The notes below the pieces were generated by a model. It saw nothing but the letters and a program-made list of their open reading frames with translations, made no database searches and was not told the origin of the DNA. The position numbers and the translations under genes were made by a program. A stretch of DNA of 64,000 nt, from the NCBI RefSeq assembly GCF_037975245.1, contig NC_092575.1:27005841-27069840 (forward strand), written 5' to 3'. The stretch comes from Apostichopus japonicus. Its lineage: Eukaryota > Echinodermata > Holothuroidea > Aspidochirotida > Stichopodidae. Positions within the stretch are counted from its first letter, which is position 1, and every line of letters starts with the position of its first letter. Below are positions 12,301-23,243 of the stretch, one piece after another.

Positions 12301-15300
12301 GCTGAAAGTGGACACGAACATCGAAAGTGCCCTCACTCACCATCTATTCAATCTTCCTCCTGGAACGTAAGTAAATCCTATGCTGATACCTCATATCTTT
12401 TCAATCCCTGGTATTCAAACGTCTTGGCTGGGTGACCCCAAGTTTTACCTTGACGACCATCAAGTGGTGAATTTTGTGGCCTGGAGAAGGGGTCTAAATA
12501 CAGGTAGGGGTACCAACCCCCCCCCCCCCCCCATAGTTTGAGCAATTATATGATCTTATATAGTAAGGGTCCTCACAAACATTGTTATATTTTACTTATT
12601 GAAGTTTCTGAACTTTTATTTCTACAAATATTTGTTTCTCCCGAAACATTTTGGTAACTGTAGAATGTCTCACGACCCCAGTTTAATTAAAATAGTCTTA
12701 AACCACTTTATCTTAGGCAAAATTCGAATTAATACTTTTGTCTCACGACCAGTTTAATTAAAATAGTCTTAAACCACTTTATATTAGGCAAAATTCGAAT
12801 TAATACTTTGACTGCAGTCATTCATTGTAGAAGACTCGATGATTGCGGTAACCATTTGAACTTTTTGCATCTACCGTAGTATTCAATACGGATCGATGTA
12901 ATGAAATTGTAGAAGGCATTTACATATAATTGTAATTTGATCCATTTTAAGTCACTGTGCTTAGTTACAAACTTACCCTATTTTTTATGAAAACCGAATG
13001 TTGAATGAGTCAAAAGGATTTCCCTTACTACTGCTTTTCTTCTTCTTTTTTGTCTTTTTCTCTTTTTCCAGACCTAGCTTGGACTTAATATCATTTAACA
13101 TACAGAGAGGAAAGGACCATGGCCTTCCGAGCTACACGGAATGGCGACGGTTTTGTGGCTCACCTGCAGTCACGTCATTCGAGGACTTGAAGGCTGATTT
13201 CGACCAGGACGTTATAAACCGACTACAGCAAGTCTATACGTACGTCATAGACATTGCGGATATTGTAAAGAGACATTCCATTCTCCTGGCGAGCTTGACA
13301 GAATATATTTATATTATTTTTATTATTAAAAACGATTTCATTTTCAGTGTTTATTTTTTTGTTATAACAAGTATCGTACCCCCCCCCCCTCCTTACAAAG
13401 TTGTTTATACGCAGGTGGGAGAAATTTATCTTCAAAAACTGATTTTTTAATCGAACATGTTTTCCCTGTCGAGGTTGGAACTCGTGTGTTTGAATGATAT
13501 GCATGCATCTATACATTTCACATTTTAGCTTTAAACTTTTACTTGCTATACTTTACTATATTGAAATTATGGTAACCGTTCTTCCTTTTTAATTCTCTCC
13601 TACAGAGATGTTCATGACATCGATGTTTTTGTTGGTTCGATAGCAGAAAGACTATTAGATGATGCCTTGGTAGGTCCATTAAATGTTTGTTTGCTTGCAA
13701 GACAGTTTCGAGAGCTTAAGCTTGGCGATCGGTTCTGGTACGAGAATGGAGGGTTCATATCATCCTTTACCAAAGGTTAGACATTTACGCTCACTTTTCT
13801 TCTTTGAGTTGGTTTTAAAAAAGAGCTAAGTTCATGTTCTTAACATTTCTTCTTTAAATTTCAGCAATTGTTTGCAATTGTTGTAATACTCCTGAATGTT
13901 ATTTGACATTGCGTGGGATGAATATAAATTTAACAGTTAAAGGATTGGTTCAGTTGTCATATATGTTTATGTTATATGAAAGAAGACAATAAAAGAAACA
14001 CAATGGTGAAAAAACTGTTCAAATATCTGTTTCGGTTAAAGAGATATTCAAGTGTAAAGTTTTATCAGATTGTGTAGAAACTGCTGAAATCTGACTAGCT
14101 GTGATGTCACATCCTCACATTTCTGAAAAGTCTTTGTTTTTTTTTCTAAATATTTTGTGAGGTTTCATGACTTTCAACCAAAAGATATGTCAGGAGATCT
14201 CATATTTGTCAAAGGAAGTATTTGAGATTAAACATCTGAAGAATTTTTGATTATATTATTTTCAAATGTGTTAAAAAATGTAAATAATTTTTAAAGAAAT
14301 ATATTCACACATGTTAAGGAAGTGAGGATGTGACATCACACCCTCACAGTTAGTCTTTCTACACCAGTCATTTTCAAAGAAATTTTGATATCTTCAAAGT
14401 GTCATATCTCCTTAACAGAGCATGCTATCATGGTAGTTTCTTCACTGTTCTTTTTGTCTTTTTGTGCTCTTACATACAAACAGACATGTCAAACACCTGA
14501 ACCAATCATTTAAGTTGTTGTATATATAGTTTCTAAGCCTTAGTAACGTGCAATATTCTTTAAGGTTGGCAGAAGAGAAGAGTTAATCATTTTTAGCACA
14601 TGATTAACAACATTTATCTTCGCACCATATTTTGTTAGAGAATACAGCATTTATGTTATATGCCTGTTGGTCAATTTACTGATAACATTTTTTTAACATT
14701 GCGAAGTACATTCTATACTCAACATTAATTTGCCGAGTGACTTCGTAGGTCGCTGCCAAAGATCTCTTACCGTTACAACTATGTCATTTTCGAAAACGAT
14801 TACATGTTTCATATTAATTACTCAGCTAATGGATTTATCAAACAAAATTTCAGATCAATTGAAATCGATTCGTGCAATGACGATGTCACGTGTTATGTGC
14901 GACACACTCGAAACGATAGACTCTATTCAGCCGTTTGCGTTCCGGGAAAGCGATGAAGCTATCGGTGATGGGTAAGAATGATAATATATTTATCTCTGTA
15001 AAGTTACAAGTTGCAATCAGCATGTCTTCAAGTATGAATGGTCTGAAGAATCAGTAATCTTTGCATAAAACTACGTTTACTAAACACAATCTGAAATTCA
15101 TCACTTTTAGCCTGTTGCTACGTCAACTTACGCATGCCAAGGTGTCATAGAATCGGGCTATAGGTCAAGTGTGGTTTATTTCTAATGTTTTTTCCTTTTA
15201 GGTCTTTTGTACGTTCTCTTTTCTCTGGAAACCTTTCCCGTCACGAATAACATAACATCGTTTTCCGTTCCCTGCTCTTTCTTTCCCTCTACTGTTTACA

Positions 15301-16034
15301 CAGCCAAATGCTTGGCACTCCGGCACTTTGCACCAACTTTCGAACAATCTCCAAAAGCAAGTGTACAGTTCATATGCAGAGATTGAAATTGTTCAACTTA
15401 CGATGTGGCTCGCTGACATCATTTTAGAATCGCCCATGTTATTGAAATTAACATAAGGGCCGCCAACACAGCAGGTGTTAAATAAAAACTAATTAGAAAA
15501 TTGCTGGAAATTCGGGGAGAGGTAGGTTTGACTGGTTATTTCGCAGAGGGTGTAAGTATATTAGTCTCTACTATGAGGTCATTGCAAAACCCTAGGGATT
15601 ATTTCTTAAATCGTCCATTTGCCGATTAGTTAAAGACGATGAAGAGAAATATTATTTGATTAGCAATCGGTAGGTATTTTAAAACTGTGTATCAATTCGC
15701 CAAAGTTACGGTACAAAACTTCAAAGTTATCCAAATAGGTGGGAGACCGTGCTTACACCTGTTCCACTCTCACATTATTTAATCACATGAATATTTTATA
15801 ATTAGCAGAGATTCCAACAAGTCTTGTTAAACTGAAGGTCCAGATGTTTTAATTCCTAACAAATTGTCTGTCTTCATTATCTTCCATAGAGATACAACTT
15901 CATTCAGCAGCTACAGTAAACTGCACACATATCCCAACATGCAACGGGAACTTCCTGGATTCGCCAACGTCCGAGTGAGCTGTCAGGACGGAACCGCTAT
16001 CCCACATCTAGACCTGACCGCGTGGAAGGAGTAG
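6391..16034 (+). CDS. Secreted animal haem peroxidase (MPO/TPO/peroxinectin class), 11 exons
   Basis: Exons: 6391-6586 (the first may instead begin at a splice acceptor at 6429), 6905-7037, 8040-8224, 8686-8856, 9442-9676, 11116-11353, 11938-12366, 13072-13239, 13606-13775, 14854-14971 and 15890-16034 (stop 16032-16034); about 728 residues. A hydrophobic N-terminus ([19 protein letters not shown]) suggests a signal peptide. Catalytic landmarks follow the myeloperoxidase order: [13 protein letters not shown] (distal His, haem-linking Asp, Ca-binding Asp), TSLIDGS (Ca loop), [13 protein letters not shown] (catalytic Arg and second haem-linking Glu; Gln replaces the MPO sulfonium Met), AIRMGHSQV (proximal His), [14 protein letters not shown] (Asn partner) and a C-terminal [15 protein letters not shown]. 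Such enzymes oxidise halides or tyrosine with hydrogen peroxide outside the cell. The subclass (ovoperoxidase, peroxinectin, thyroid-like) is not resolved. All junctions agree in phase except exons 5 to 6, which carry one base too many. Confidence 0.88.
8686..8856 (+). CDS. Peroxidase exon 4: distal haem site
   Basis: This exon encodes [13 protein letters not shown] preceded by the helix [11 protein letters not shown]. By alignment with MPO, the Gln, Asp, His and second Asp of QLLDHD correspond to the halide-pocket Gln, the haem-ester Asp, the distal catalytic His and a calcium ligand. All four are kept, so this part reads as an active enzyme. Confidence 0.85.
9442..9676 (+). CDS. Peroxidase exon 5: Cys-rich and calcium-loop segment
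   Basis: The exon encodes [20 protein letters not shown], then [13 protein letters not shown] and [20 protein letters not shown]. This matches the C-x-C...CFPIxIPxxDP...CxxFxRS...TSFxDxSxxYGS order of the family. The acceptor at 9440-9441 is the only upstream AG found that both keeps phase with exon 4 and supplies the conserved cysteines. The only nearby GT donor (9677) leaves two bases, which does not fit exon 6. Confidence 0.75.
9680..9925 (+). mobile_element. 3' end of a truncated LINE with (AAAT)n tail
   Basis: Directly after peroxidase exon 5 the sequence becomes AT-rich. It ends with a GAGGGCCTCGTGGAAG...GCTACCCTC hairpin, the signal AATAAAG and a (AAAT)n tail at about 9897-9920. A short hairpin plus a microsatellite tail in place of poly-A is typical of CR1/L2-like elements. 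No RT coding sequence remains and the 5' boundary is unclear. It may begin within a few bases of the exon donor. Confidence 0.55.
9986..10020. repeat. G-rich simple repeat
   Basis: Runs of GGGGGTGGGG and GAGGGGGTGGGGGAGGGAG lie in peroxidase intron 5. Several G tracts are close enough for a four-tract structure; none was tested. Confidence 0.6.
10070..10870. repeat. Degenerate short repeats built on ATTATCGG / AATCCAGGTTT
   Basis: Two clusters (about 10070-10290 and 10640-10860) are dense with variants of a roughly 20-base unit, such as GATTATCGG, TAATCCAGGTTT, GATAAACCAGGTTTA and GATAATCCAAGTTTT. A less repetitive core of about 350 bases separates them. The pattern lies within peroxidase intron 5 and is not a microsatellite, since the units differ strongly. 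Nothing recognisable is coded in the core. Confidence 0.5.
11383..11873. mobile_element. Inverted-repeat (foldback) element with nested fragment
   Basis: A left arm beginning AAGGGCGTAGGAACCGGGGG (about 11384-11490) is repeated inverted at about 11765-11872, ending CCCGGTTCCTACGCCCTT. Both arms share the GCGCCAGCCCCC, TGGAGGGGCGGAAG and AGTCAGAAAACCCC blocks. An internal CCTACGCCACTG (about 11737-11748) resembles a hAT terminus (complement CAGTGGCGTAGG), so another fragment seems nested. No clear target duplication was found. It lies in peroxidase intron 6. Confidence 0.65.
12666..12810. repeat. 73-bp tandem duplication
   Basis: Two near-identical copies of a unit starting TGTCTCACGACC and ending AATTAATACTTT, at 12666-12738 and 12739-12810. 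They differ by a two-base indel and few substitutions. Located in the peroxidase intron between exons 7 and 8. Confidence 0.8.
13941..14509. mobile_element. Palindromic MITE flanked by TTAA (piggyBac-like)
   Basis: The ends are inverted copies: AGGATTGGTTCAG at the left and CTGAACCAATCAT at the right, each bordered by TTAA (13937-13940 and 14510-14513). The inverted similarity continues inward to TGTGATGTCACATCCTCAC (about 14099) and GTGAGGATGTGACATCACA (about 14322), so most of the 569 bp can fold back. A TTAA target is characteristic of piggyBac transposons. No transposase frame is present, so the element is non-autonomous. It lies between peroxidase exons 9 and 10. Confidence 0.65.
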
Positions 16035-16201
16035 AAAAACTTAAAGCAACATCTTGAACTATAATCAATATCACTTGACTTGAAAATAAGTTTCTAGAAG
16101 TATTTGTTATCTTTAAAATGTTTTCATTCCTGTCCCTTGCTGAAATTTTTCAACAATAATGATTTATATTACGTATGAAACAAGTTCTTGAGCATTTTAA
16201 T

Positions 16202-16207
16202 AATAAA
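16202..16207 (+). terminator. AATAAA polyadenylation signal (peroxidase)
   Basis: A canonical AATAAA lies 168 bases after the peroxidase stop codon and is the first consensus signal downstream on this strand. Confidence 0.5.
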
Positions 16208-16692
16208 TTAAAAATGACTTCATAACTTGCGATATCATGAACTTCGACTGCATCCATACCCATTGCTTTAAAATTTAAATTTATGAAAAGTTTTAGTAAT
16301 TTTATCTATTTTTAAATTGTTTTTCTTTTTAGAGTTATTTAACGTATCTTTAAAAAGAGTCTACATAATGTTACGTTAGTGTGTATTCGTGTTTTAAGTT
16401 AAGACGAATAAATTAATACAACATATATCTAAAATGTTTCATTTTTGAAGAGGTTTCTTACGTTAAGGTTTTGAAAACTAATGTTATATCTGCTGTTTCT
16501 TTAGCCAGAAAGATAAACCTGACGTGTTTTCCCCTGAAACTTCTGTGGAAAAAAATAAATGTCGTATTAAGTGTTCTTTATAGGCACAAAAAGAAATGAA
16601 GTTTGTGTCTTTAATTGTTCTTGTTTGAATGCTTCGCCATCCACTGTTATTTAAATAAGTTGGGAGTACGTTCGCATCAAAAAGGTATGGCT

Positions 16693-16931
16693 ATTATGGG
16701 CGGCCATTACCGTAAAAAAATATATATAAAAATAAATAAGTTATTGGTATATCATGTATGGCCAGAGTCGTTGAGAGCCACATTGGGCTCTTAGACAATA
16801 ATTTCACCGGTTAATTATGGGCGGCCATTACCGTAAAAGTATATATAAAAATAAATAAGTTATTGGTATATCATGTATGGCCAGAGTCGTTGAGAGCCAC
16901 ACTGGGCTCTTAGACAATAATTTCACTGGTT
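16693..16931. repeat. 121-bp tandem duplication
   Basis: Two copies starting ATTATGGGCGGCCATTACCG at 16693 and 16814 run through a GAGAGCCAC..TGGGCTCT hairpin-like segment to AATAATTTCAC. They differ by only a few bases, so the duplication is recent. No coding potential was seen. Confidence 0.85.
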
Positions 16932-17585
16932 TCCCACTTTGCACACTTCATAAATCCCATATATTTTGCCGGCCCCTGGCCATTGCCCCTGACAAACTAC
17001 CCCTTCCCCTCAACGTCATTATGCCTGCGCTGAGGACGTTAGTTCTTGATGGTTAAAGGTCCTCTAAACACCCTTCATAGGTCACAGTTTATCTCCGAAT
17101 CAAAACTTACTGAAAACATAGACCAACACGCAGCCCCAGGTAGTTCTACTTGAGCATGTACATATACCCATAGCAGCAACAAAATATGTAAGCAAAAATG
17201 CAGTACACTGACGACAGGAAAGTATAGGAGACTATATCATGTTTCAAGTGGATAAGAAATCTCTTTTAATTTAGGGGTTATAGTAACACGCGAAGGGGAT
17301 ATAGCTATAGCCCTAAATTACCCCCCCCCCCTCGCTTAGATTCATCAGCCTCCCTTTTTCTATCTTCTGGCAATGGTTTTATTGTGGGAAATTTGTCCAA
17401 AATAATTCAGACATATAGTAATGAGTTCTAATGCAGTTCGCATATAGATCCTAATCTAATACCGAAATGCGTCATTTTCCCCGACGACTCGGTCGAGTTC
17501 GAGACCAGTCACAGTTGGTTTCATAGCACACTTGTACAATTGCGTCCATACACAAACACGCATTATGATAAAACATATAGTATAT

Positions 17586-17642
17586 AATATATATATATAT
17601 ATAGCCTATATATATAGCATATATATATATATATATACATAT
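17586..17642. repeat. AT dinucleotide microsatellite
   Basis: Interrupted (TA)n runs. Confidence 0.85.
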
Positions 17643-17694
17643 ATATACTACCCTGGCTACCCTGTGTATATAGTAGGGATCAGCGCTGTAATGA

Positions 17695-17905
17695 TGTCAC
17701 TGTTCCTCTTTCTCTTCCCGGTGTCTTGGCGTTTTTCTTCTACTCCCTCCTTTTCTCCTTTTTCTCTCTTTCTTCTTTTTCTTTTCCCTTCCTTTCCTCC
17801 TCCTCTTTCTTTCCCTCCTCTTTCCTTTCTTTCGTCTTTTTTTTTCTCCTTTTTTTCTTACTCGGGGGGCGCGCGCCCCCAACAACCCCTTGGATACGCG
17901 CCTGT
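17695..17905. repeat. Pyrimidine-rich tract with G/C-rich transposon-like end
   Basis: About 165 bases of almost pure T/C are followed by GGGGGGCGCGCGCCCCC and then CCTTGGATACGCGCCTG. The complement of that last part, CAGGCGCGTATCCAAGG, resembles hAT termini. The matching left end was not found, so the element call is tentative. The Lys-rich and Ser/Phe-rich frames across the tract are by-products of its composition. Confidence 0.4.
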
Positions 17906-18623
17906 ATATGATGAACTGAACAGTGCACTCGGCTACATACACTGTATAACAGTGTGTGTATATATTGTACATACTGTGTGTTTACTGTATCATGTAGATC
18001 AGTATCTGTATATATTGTTTACACTACTGGGAGTCGAGTTTCAGTGTGTATAGGCCATATAAATTTCCATGGTATAGGCACTTGCGCAAGGTCTGGACGC
18101 GATGGAGTCTTGTTACCATAGGGATGATTTGCACACGGCATTTAGGTCCCATCAAGCGATGCTTCTTTCGGATTCATTGTATAGACCCTTTAAGAACTAC
18201 CATTTTAGAAAGTTAAAGTAATAATTAATTACATGCTATAATTAAGAGTGGGAATTTGTATAACACAAGGCAACTTATTGATTCCTTGTCCTTCACCAAT
18301 AAAGATTGGAAACATCCGGAATGTACTAGTAACTACTTGAAACACGGCTTGCACTTCATGAATGTATTTTTATTTCAGTTTTTATCATTTGTCTACGGCT
18401 TCGAAGGTGGTAAAACGGCTGCTTTTGTTTTGCAAATATGCGATGGAGCTGCCGTCAGTTTGTTAGACTAAATAATACTCCAGAAGGATGTTACACATGT
18501 AGTTAGTTTGCCCACATGGATTTTGGTTGTGCCAACCTGCCGTAATTCACGTTAAAACCTTTTGCACGTTTGGCGTTCGGTGATTCCATTTTTCTATTCC
18601 AAAGAAAAGACAATAGACACAAA

Positions 18624-21600
18624 ATGTTGGTCTCCGGAAGAAGTTCTCGTGCTGAGACGCGCAGTCGTGCAAAAGATGAAATTAAGCGAGTAATGCAAGC
18701 TGTTGATAGGGTTCGGAAATGGTAATTGATTGCTACTTTGCTTCTTTTGTAAGGTGTGGCCCACTTTCTGTAAGTTATTTTGTAGTCTCACTCGCACAAC
18801 ATTGGTTATGTACATACAGTATATTAGTGCAATCCAACACATGGAACCATTTCCGCGAAATATGTTAAATAGGCAACCAAGGCCTAAATATAGGCACTTA
18901 TGTCAGATAGTTAATACAGTAAGTGACTACTGTCGCAAATTCTTCTTCGGTAAAGCCGATATGGTCTGTTTTCTTGGTTTTAACCATTCACTTTGGTTGA
19001 GACCAACTTAGAAGAAACAATTTTTTGGCATTGATTACCTTGATTCTTTGGAGGATGTCCAACAGCAATATAAATTTTGTGGTCGGAAAATAGACAGCTG
19101 CACGTTGTTTTGTTGTTACTGCAATTAGCAAAGAATTATAGCCAAAAGAGTTGGTTCCCAGTGTTGTTAATGGCATCCAAATTTAAAAGTAGAGTATTTA
19201 ATGACAGTTTGATTGCCAAAATTTGGTATATATTTGATTAATGGTTAGTAATATCTACATACTGTAAGCTTTTATGTAGTAAGCAGCTTTTAATTACCAA
19301 GAACTTTTGTTGAATTTGAAGGTTGCAGTGGCTTGATTCACTTGTTTGGTTAAAAATTGCCAGCATTTTTAAACTCATTACCATCAGTTATTAGTTTGTA
19401 CAGTTGACAGTAAATGCCCTAAAAGTCTTATTTACATCAAGTTGCTAATTGCAATATTTGGGCAAGAAGAAAGAAAAAACAAATAGGAATGTTTACATTT
19501 GTACTTTTCGCTCATTTATTTGTGTGTTGGAGGATGTTACATGGCAAACTATTTTTTGTTTTAATTTTCATTCTGACTTCTATTCTTTCCCAGGGAAAAG
19601 AAATGGGTCTCAGTTGGTGATACGTCTTTGCAAATTTATAAGTGGGTACCAATTCCCAAGACCAGGGAGGAGGAAAAAGAAGAAGAAGATAGAGAAAAGA
19701 ACGAAGGAGAAGAAGAAGAGAAAGAAGAAGAAGAAGAAGGTTCAAAGGAAGAAGAAAATTCAGGTAATGAAGAAAACAACTGTTGGCTTAAATATTGAAT
19801 TTATGACAAAAAGGCAGTGATTCTAAAATTAGTTTAACAATAAAAGCACGCTGCAAAAACATTTACTCTTGAACTTTTGTCCACCTGTCTCAAATCTTTA
19901 ATATAAATTAAGGCAACTGTGAATAATTTGATTTTGGGTGCATATGAAATGCTAGTTGTTGTCTGGTACATTTTGCAACCAATTATATATCTATAAGCTG
20001 TGAGTTTTTATTTTATTTCTGATGTTGTGTTCTTTTTTCTTTGATGTCTATTTTTATCTTTGTTATCTTTGATAGGAGTTCAAGGTAGTGAAGAGAAATT
20101 GGATGAGAAGAAAGAAACACCCAAACACAGGAATATTGCAGCCCTTATTTCAGAGGAAAGGCCAGGTAGAGATATCATTTTCATTTCTTTTTAATGTATT
20201 TTTCTTTGTTTTAACACCATAGGTGTTGGCACCAGAACGATCTCCTGAATTTACAAAATATAATAGTGTATAATTTGAACTTGCATCCGTTGGGTGTTAA
20301 GAAACTTAAAAGAAAACTGTGAAAAATGGAATAATAAAACTCTTGTCTGAATGTTAAACATGAGAAAAGTACTGCAGATAGGAATAATGAATATTCATTA
20401 AGATTGTACCTAAGTCTGGATCAGAGGGTTGGTGTGGGAATGAGGCTGGAACAATCAGAAAACTTCTTTGCAAACTTTACAATGATGTTATGGGTAGTTT
20501 GTTATCTAGCTAAATTGATCACTGTAAGCCCTGACCATCAAATGTTGTGACTGGCATTATGGTTGTTACCATTAAATTACCTCAAAATATTAAATTGGCA
20601 GTAAGAATACTTGAAATGTTTCCTTCTCTTTTCAGCTTGGTCCGATGAAGATTCCAGAGGTTATTCAAACTTCAGCAGTGACAACGAAGATGGAAGCAGT
20701 ACTACTCTAGCTCAAAGTGAAAGTAAGTTCCACAGGATCTGTTGAAACATTACTGGTTCTTTTATCTACATTGCAAATATGTTACCAGTTGGTTAGGCTA
20801 AGGTAGGTTTTAGTGCATATGGTGGAGACAGGTAAGTATCATCATTTGTAAATGCCCAAACCAGATAGGTGTTGGAGTTTACCCGTCTCCTCTGTATTAT
20901 TTCACTTTTCAAATCAACATTTCAACTTGATGTTATTTTCATGTCTTTTAATACGCCCATTCCACTCATAGTTTTAGCTGGTATCTACTGAATACTGAGC
21001 AATGTCCACTGGCTTCATGTCCATTGACCATTGAGAAGCAATCTTTTTCTAGTTTTATCACCTTTCTCTCTTCATTTCTGTATTTCTGACAAATTGTAAG
21101 TATGAAGAATGGAGACTAAGGTGTTATCATATGAACCATTGAGGCTACTACACCTTTTTCGGTGAAAAGAATTACTTTCTACTGCTTCAAATAAATGTTG
21201 TACAAGATGGTTGAGCAAATCTAAATGTAATGGAAAATGTCAACGTAATTTGAGAAGTGATATTTGACTAGTTTGCCTAAGTGCAATATCAGTTGTTGGA
21301 CTTGCCTAGCCAAGGTTTATATTTTCTACATTCAGATGGAAGTGGACGTAACAGCACTGTCCCACCTGAGACTCAAACAGAAACCAATGAAACCAAGAAT
21401 GACTCTGGTAAGTGTGTAAAATGTGGCCAGTTTGGAAGACTTTCAGATAAGGATACTCAGAAGATATTTGACTGAAATTCCAATGTTTCTCAAACTGTAT
21501 GTAACTATATGTAAAACTAGGAGGTCATAAAAGTAATATTTCAGAAATTATTGTGTAATGGAGAATGGTATTGTAGTTATCCCCAACATGTGTTTGTTGA

Positions 21601-23174
21601 CCAAAATTAATTTAATGAACTTGGTTGATTTGAGCAGTGGTAGGTCGTTCTTTTCTGAAAGTGAAGTACACAGCTACTGTTTTAATTGCAATTATAACAG
21701 CAACACTATTATATGAGTTGTATTTATAATTTTCAGGTAACTGTCCCATGAGATCCTAGCAATTTGTGTAAGGAAAAACCTGTCGCGGCATTAAAGTATC
21801 AGGCTATGTTGCCAAATGCCGATATAAAATCACACAATAAACAATACTCGAGCACTTGCTGTAGTATGATATTATTGTTGATTTGTTGCAGTAGTTTAAC
21901 AACAGATGTTTACTCTCTTGCTTTAAATGCTTGATATTTTCACCACAATCAGCAACAGGTAGCCTGGAACTGCAGCACCTTCATAGTGAATGTACCAAGG
22001 GCTGGGCTGAATTTTGTATTCTTCATCAGGGGATTTAATAGTCAATTCATACCCTCATAGCATCCAAAAACAATAATACACCATACACTACTAACTTGGA
22101 TTACATTATTAGGGGAGAAGGGCATTAGACATGCTTAAACTTGAAATGCAACCATCGGCTTCCAGTGTAGCCACGCATTAAAACTCTCTCCATTCACTGT
22201 GTATTTTTATTTTAAATTTAGTAAAAGCAGCAGACACTTCTAAGAGGAAGAGAAGTCATACTGAAATGGAGTCATCCAGTGAAGCTGACAAACCGGTGAG
22301 ATCACTAAAAGTTTGCGCTGCAGAGTAACATGGTCAGAATCGTCATCAACTTGTTAAATATCATATATTTTGTGTGAAAGTAAGTGGGCCTGATGTTTCG
22401 ATCCTAGCAGGATCTTCTTCAGAGGTTGAAGGACAAGTTACAGAAAACACAAGGGACAAAATAGAAGCAAAGAATAAAGACAGGTTTAATGAGCAGGGTG
22501 AATACAAAATTTATCATTTATTTTGTCAGGAATGTTTACCACAAATCGATGATGTTGATGATGATTGTTTGGGTTAAAAGACAAGCTGGTGAAGTTACAA
22601 TTAGCCATAAAATGATGAGAAACTGTAGTTCTGGTAGACAAAATATAAAGAAGGCCCATTTGTATGAGTGGAGGTGTAAGTTGCATTTTGTAGTATTGCT
22701 TGTTATTCAAGTTATGATGTGCAAGGCTGTGCAGGCTGTAGGTTTGTCTGTATTATTTTCCAGTTATGATGTGCAACGCTGTGCAGGCTGTTGCTTTGTC
22801 TGTATTTGCTATTTTCCAGTTATGATGTGCAACGCTGTTCAGGATGTTGCTTTGCCTGTATTTGCTATTTTCCAGTTATAATGTGCAACACTGTGCAGAC
22901 TGTTGCTTTGCCTGTATTTGCTATTTTCCAATTATGATGTGCAACTGTGCAGGCTGTTGCTTTGTCTGTATTTACTATTTTCCAGTTATGATGTGCAATG
23001 CTGTGCAGGATGTTGCTTTGTCTGTATTATTTTCCAGTTATGAATGTGCAACACTGTGCAGGATGTTGCTTTGTCTGTATTTGCTATTTTCCAGTTCTCT
23101 CTCTGTTACAGGATGAGTCAGAAGAGGAGCCACCAACCAAGCAGCGGCATAAATCAGGGGAATCTACGAATTAG
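18624..23174 (+). CDS. BCL7: BCL7 family protein (BAF/SWI-SNF complex subunit)
   Basis: Seven exons (18624-18721, 19594-19763, 20076-20165, 20636-20722, 21336-21407, 22222-22295, 23112-23174) join in frame to 217 residues, close to the usual length of about 200. The N-terminus [20 protein letters not shown] continues to [17 protein letters not shown] and [16 protein letters not shown]. This is the diagnostic BCL7 domain (family form [41 protein letters not shown]). The rest is a Glu/Lys-rich low-complexity tail with [18 protein letters not shown] and a KRKRSH basic patch that could serve nuclear import. In vertebrates BCL7A/B/C are accessory subunits of the BAF chromatin remodeller. An invertebrate normally has one gene, which fits an ancestral BCL7; orthology to A, B or C is not implied. 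An extended poly-Glu run in exon 2 is unusual. All splice phases agree. Confidence 0.93.
22381..22425 (-). ncRNA. Hammerhead-ribozyme-like motif, copy 1
   Basis: The complement reads CCTCTGAAGA, then GATCCTGCTAGGATC, then GAAACATCAGG. This resembles a hammerhead core: CUGANGA, stem II (GAUCC/GGAUC, loop UGCUA), GAAA, then a NUH site, with CCU/AGG as a short stem I. Stem III is almost absent, as in the small variants known from Penelope-like retroelements. There is one extra A between CUGAAGA and stem II, and ACAU replaces the pairing ACGU seen in copy 2, so activity is doubtful. It lies in BCL7 intron 6, antisense to the gene. Confidence 0.4.
22706..23097 (+). repeat. Tandem array of seven 51-56-bp units, each with an acceptor-like site
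   Basis: Units carrying a GTTATGATGTGCAA-type block start near 22712, 22763, 22819, 22875, 22930, 22985 and 23036, and most contain CTGTATTTGCTATTTTCCAG. That TTTTCCAG resembles a 3' splice site, and the last copy (about 23087-23094) lies just before the real acceptor of exon 7 (AG at 23110-23111). Two open frames read through the array only because the units are similar. Confidence 0.85.
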
Positions 23175-23237
23175 CAGGACGTTACCTCACAATCACTATG
23201 ATATGAAGTAGTATCATTAGTAAGATGGAAATTGTAA

Positions 23238-23243
23238 AATAAA
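23238..23243 (+). terminator. AATAAA polyadenylation signal (BCL7, proximal)
   Basis: AATAAA lies 64 bases after the BCL7 stop. It is the nearest consensus signal and could define a short 3' UTR. Confidence 0.45.

Larger units (their letters stand above)
16035..18623. other. Peroxidase 3' UTR and intergenic region
   Basis: After the peroxidase stop, AT-rich sequence with an AATAAA at 16202-16207 is the likely 3' UTR. Further on lie the 121-bp tandem duplication (16693-16931), a poly-C run near 17321, an AT microsatellite (about 17586-17640), a pyrimidine tract (about 17695-17860) and a possible transposon end near 17865-17905. Nothing conserved was found between 17910 and 18600 apart from what must be the BCL7 promoter and 5' UTR. 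Confidence 0.6.

Noticed and set aside
17697-17972. Lys/Arg-rich and Ser/Phe-rich frames on both strands
   Set aside because: They come from a pyrimidine-rich tract and have no splice or similarity support.
22489-23116. 130- and 90-residue frames in BCL7 intron 6
   Set aside because: They read through the tandem array; the spliced BCL7 model is complete without them.
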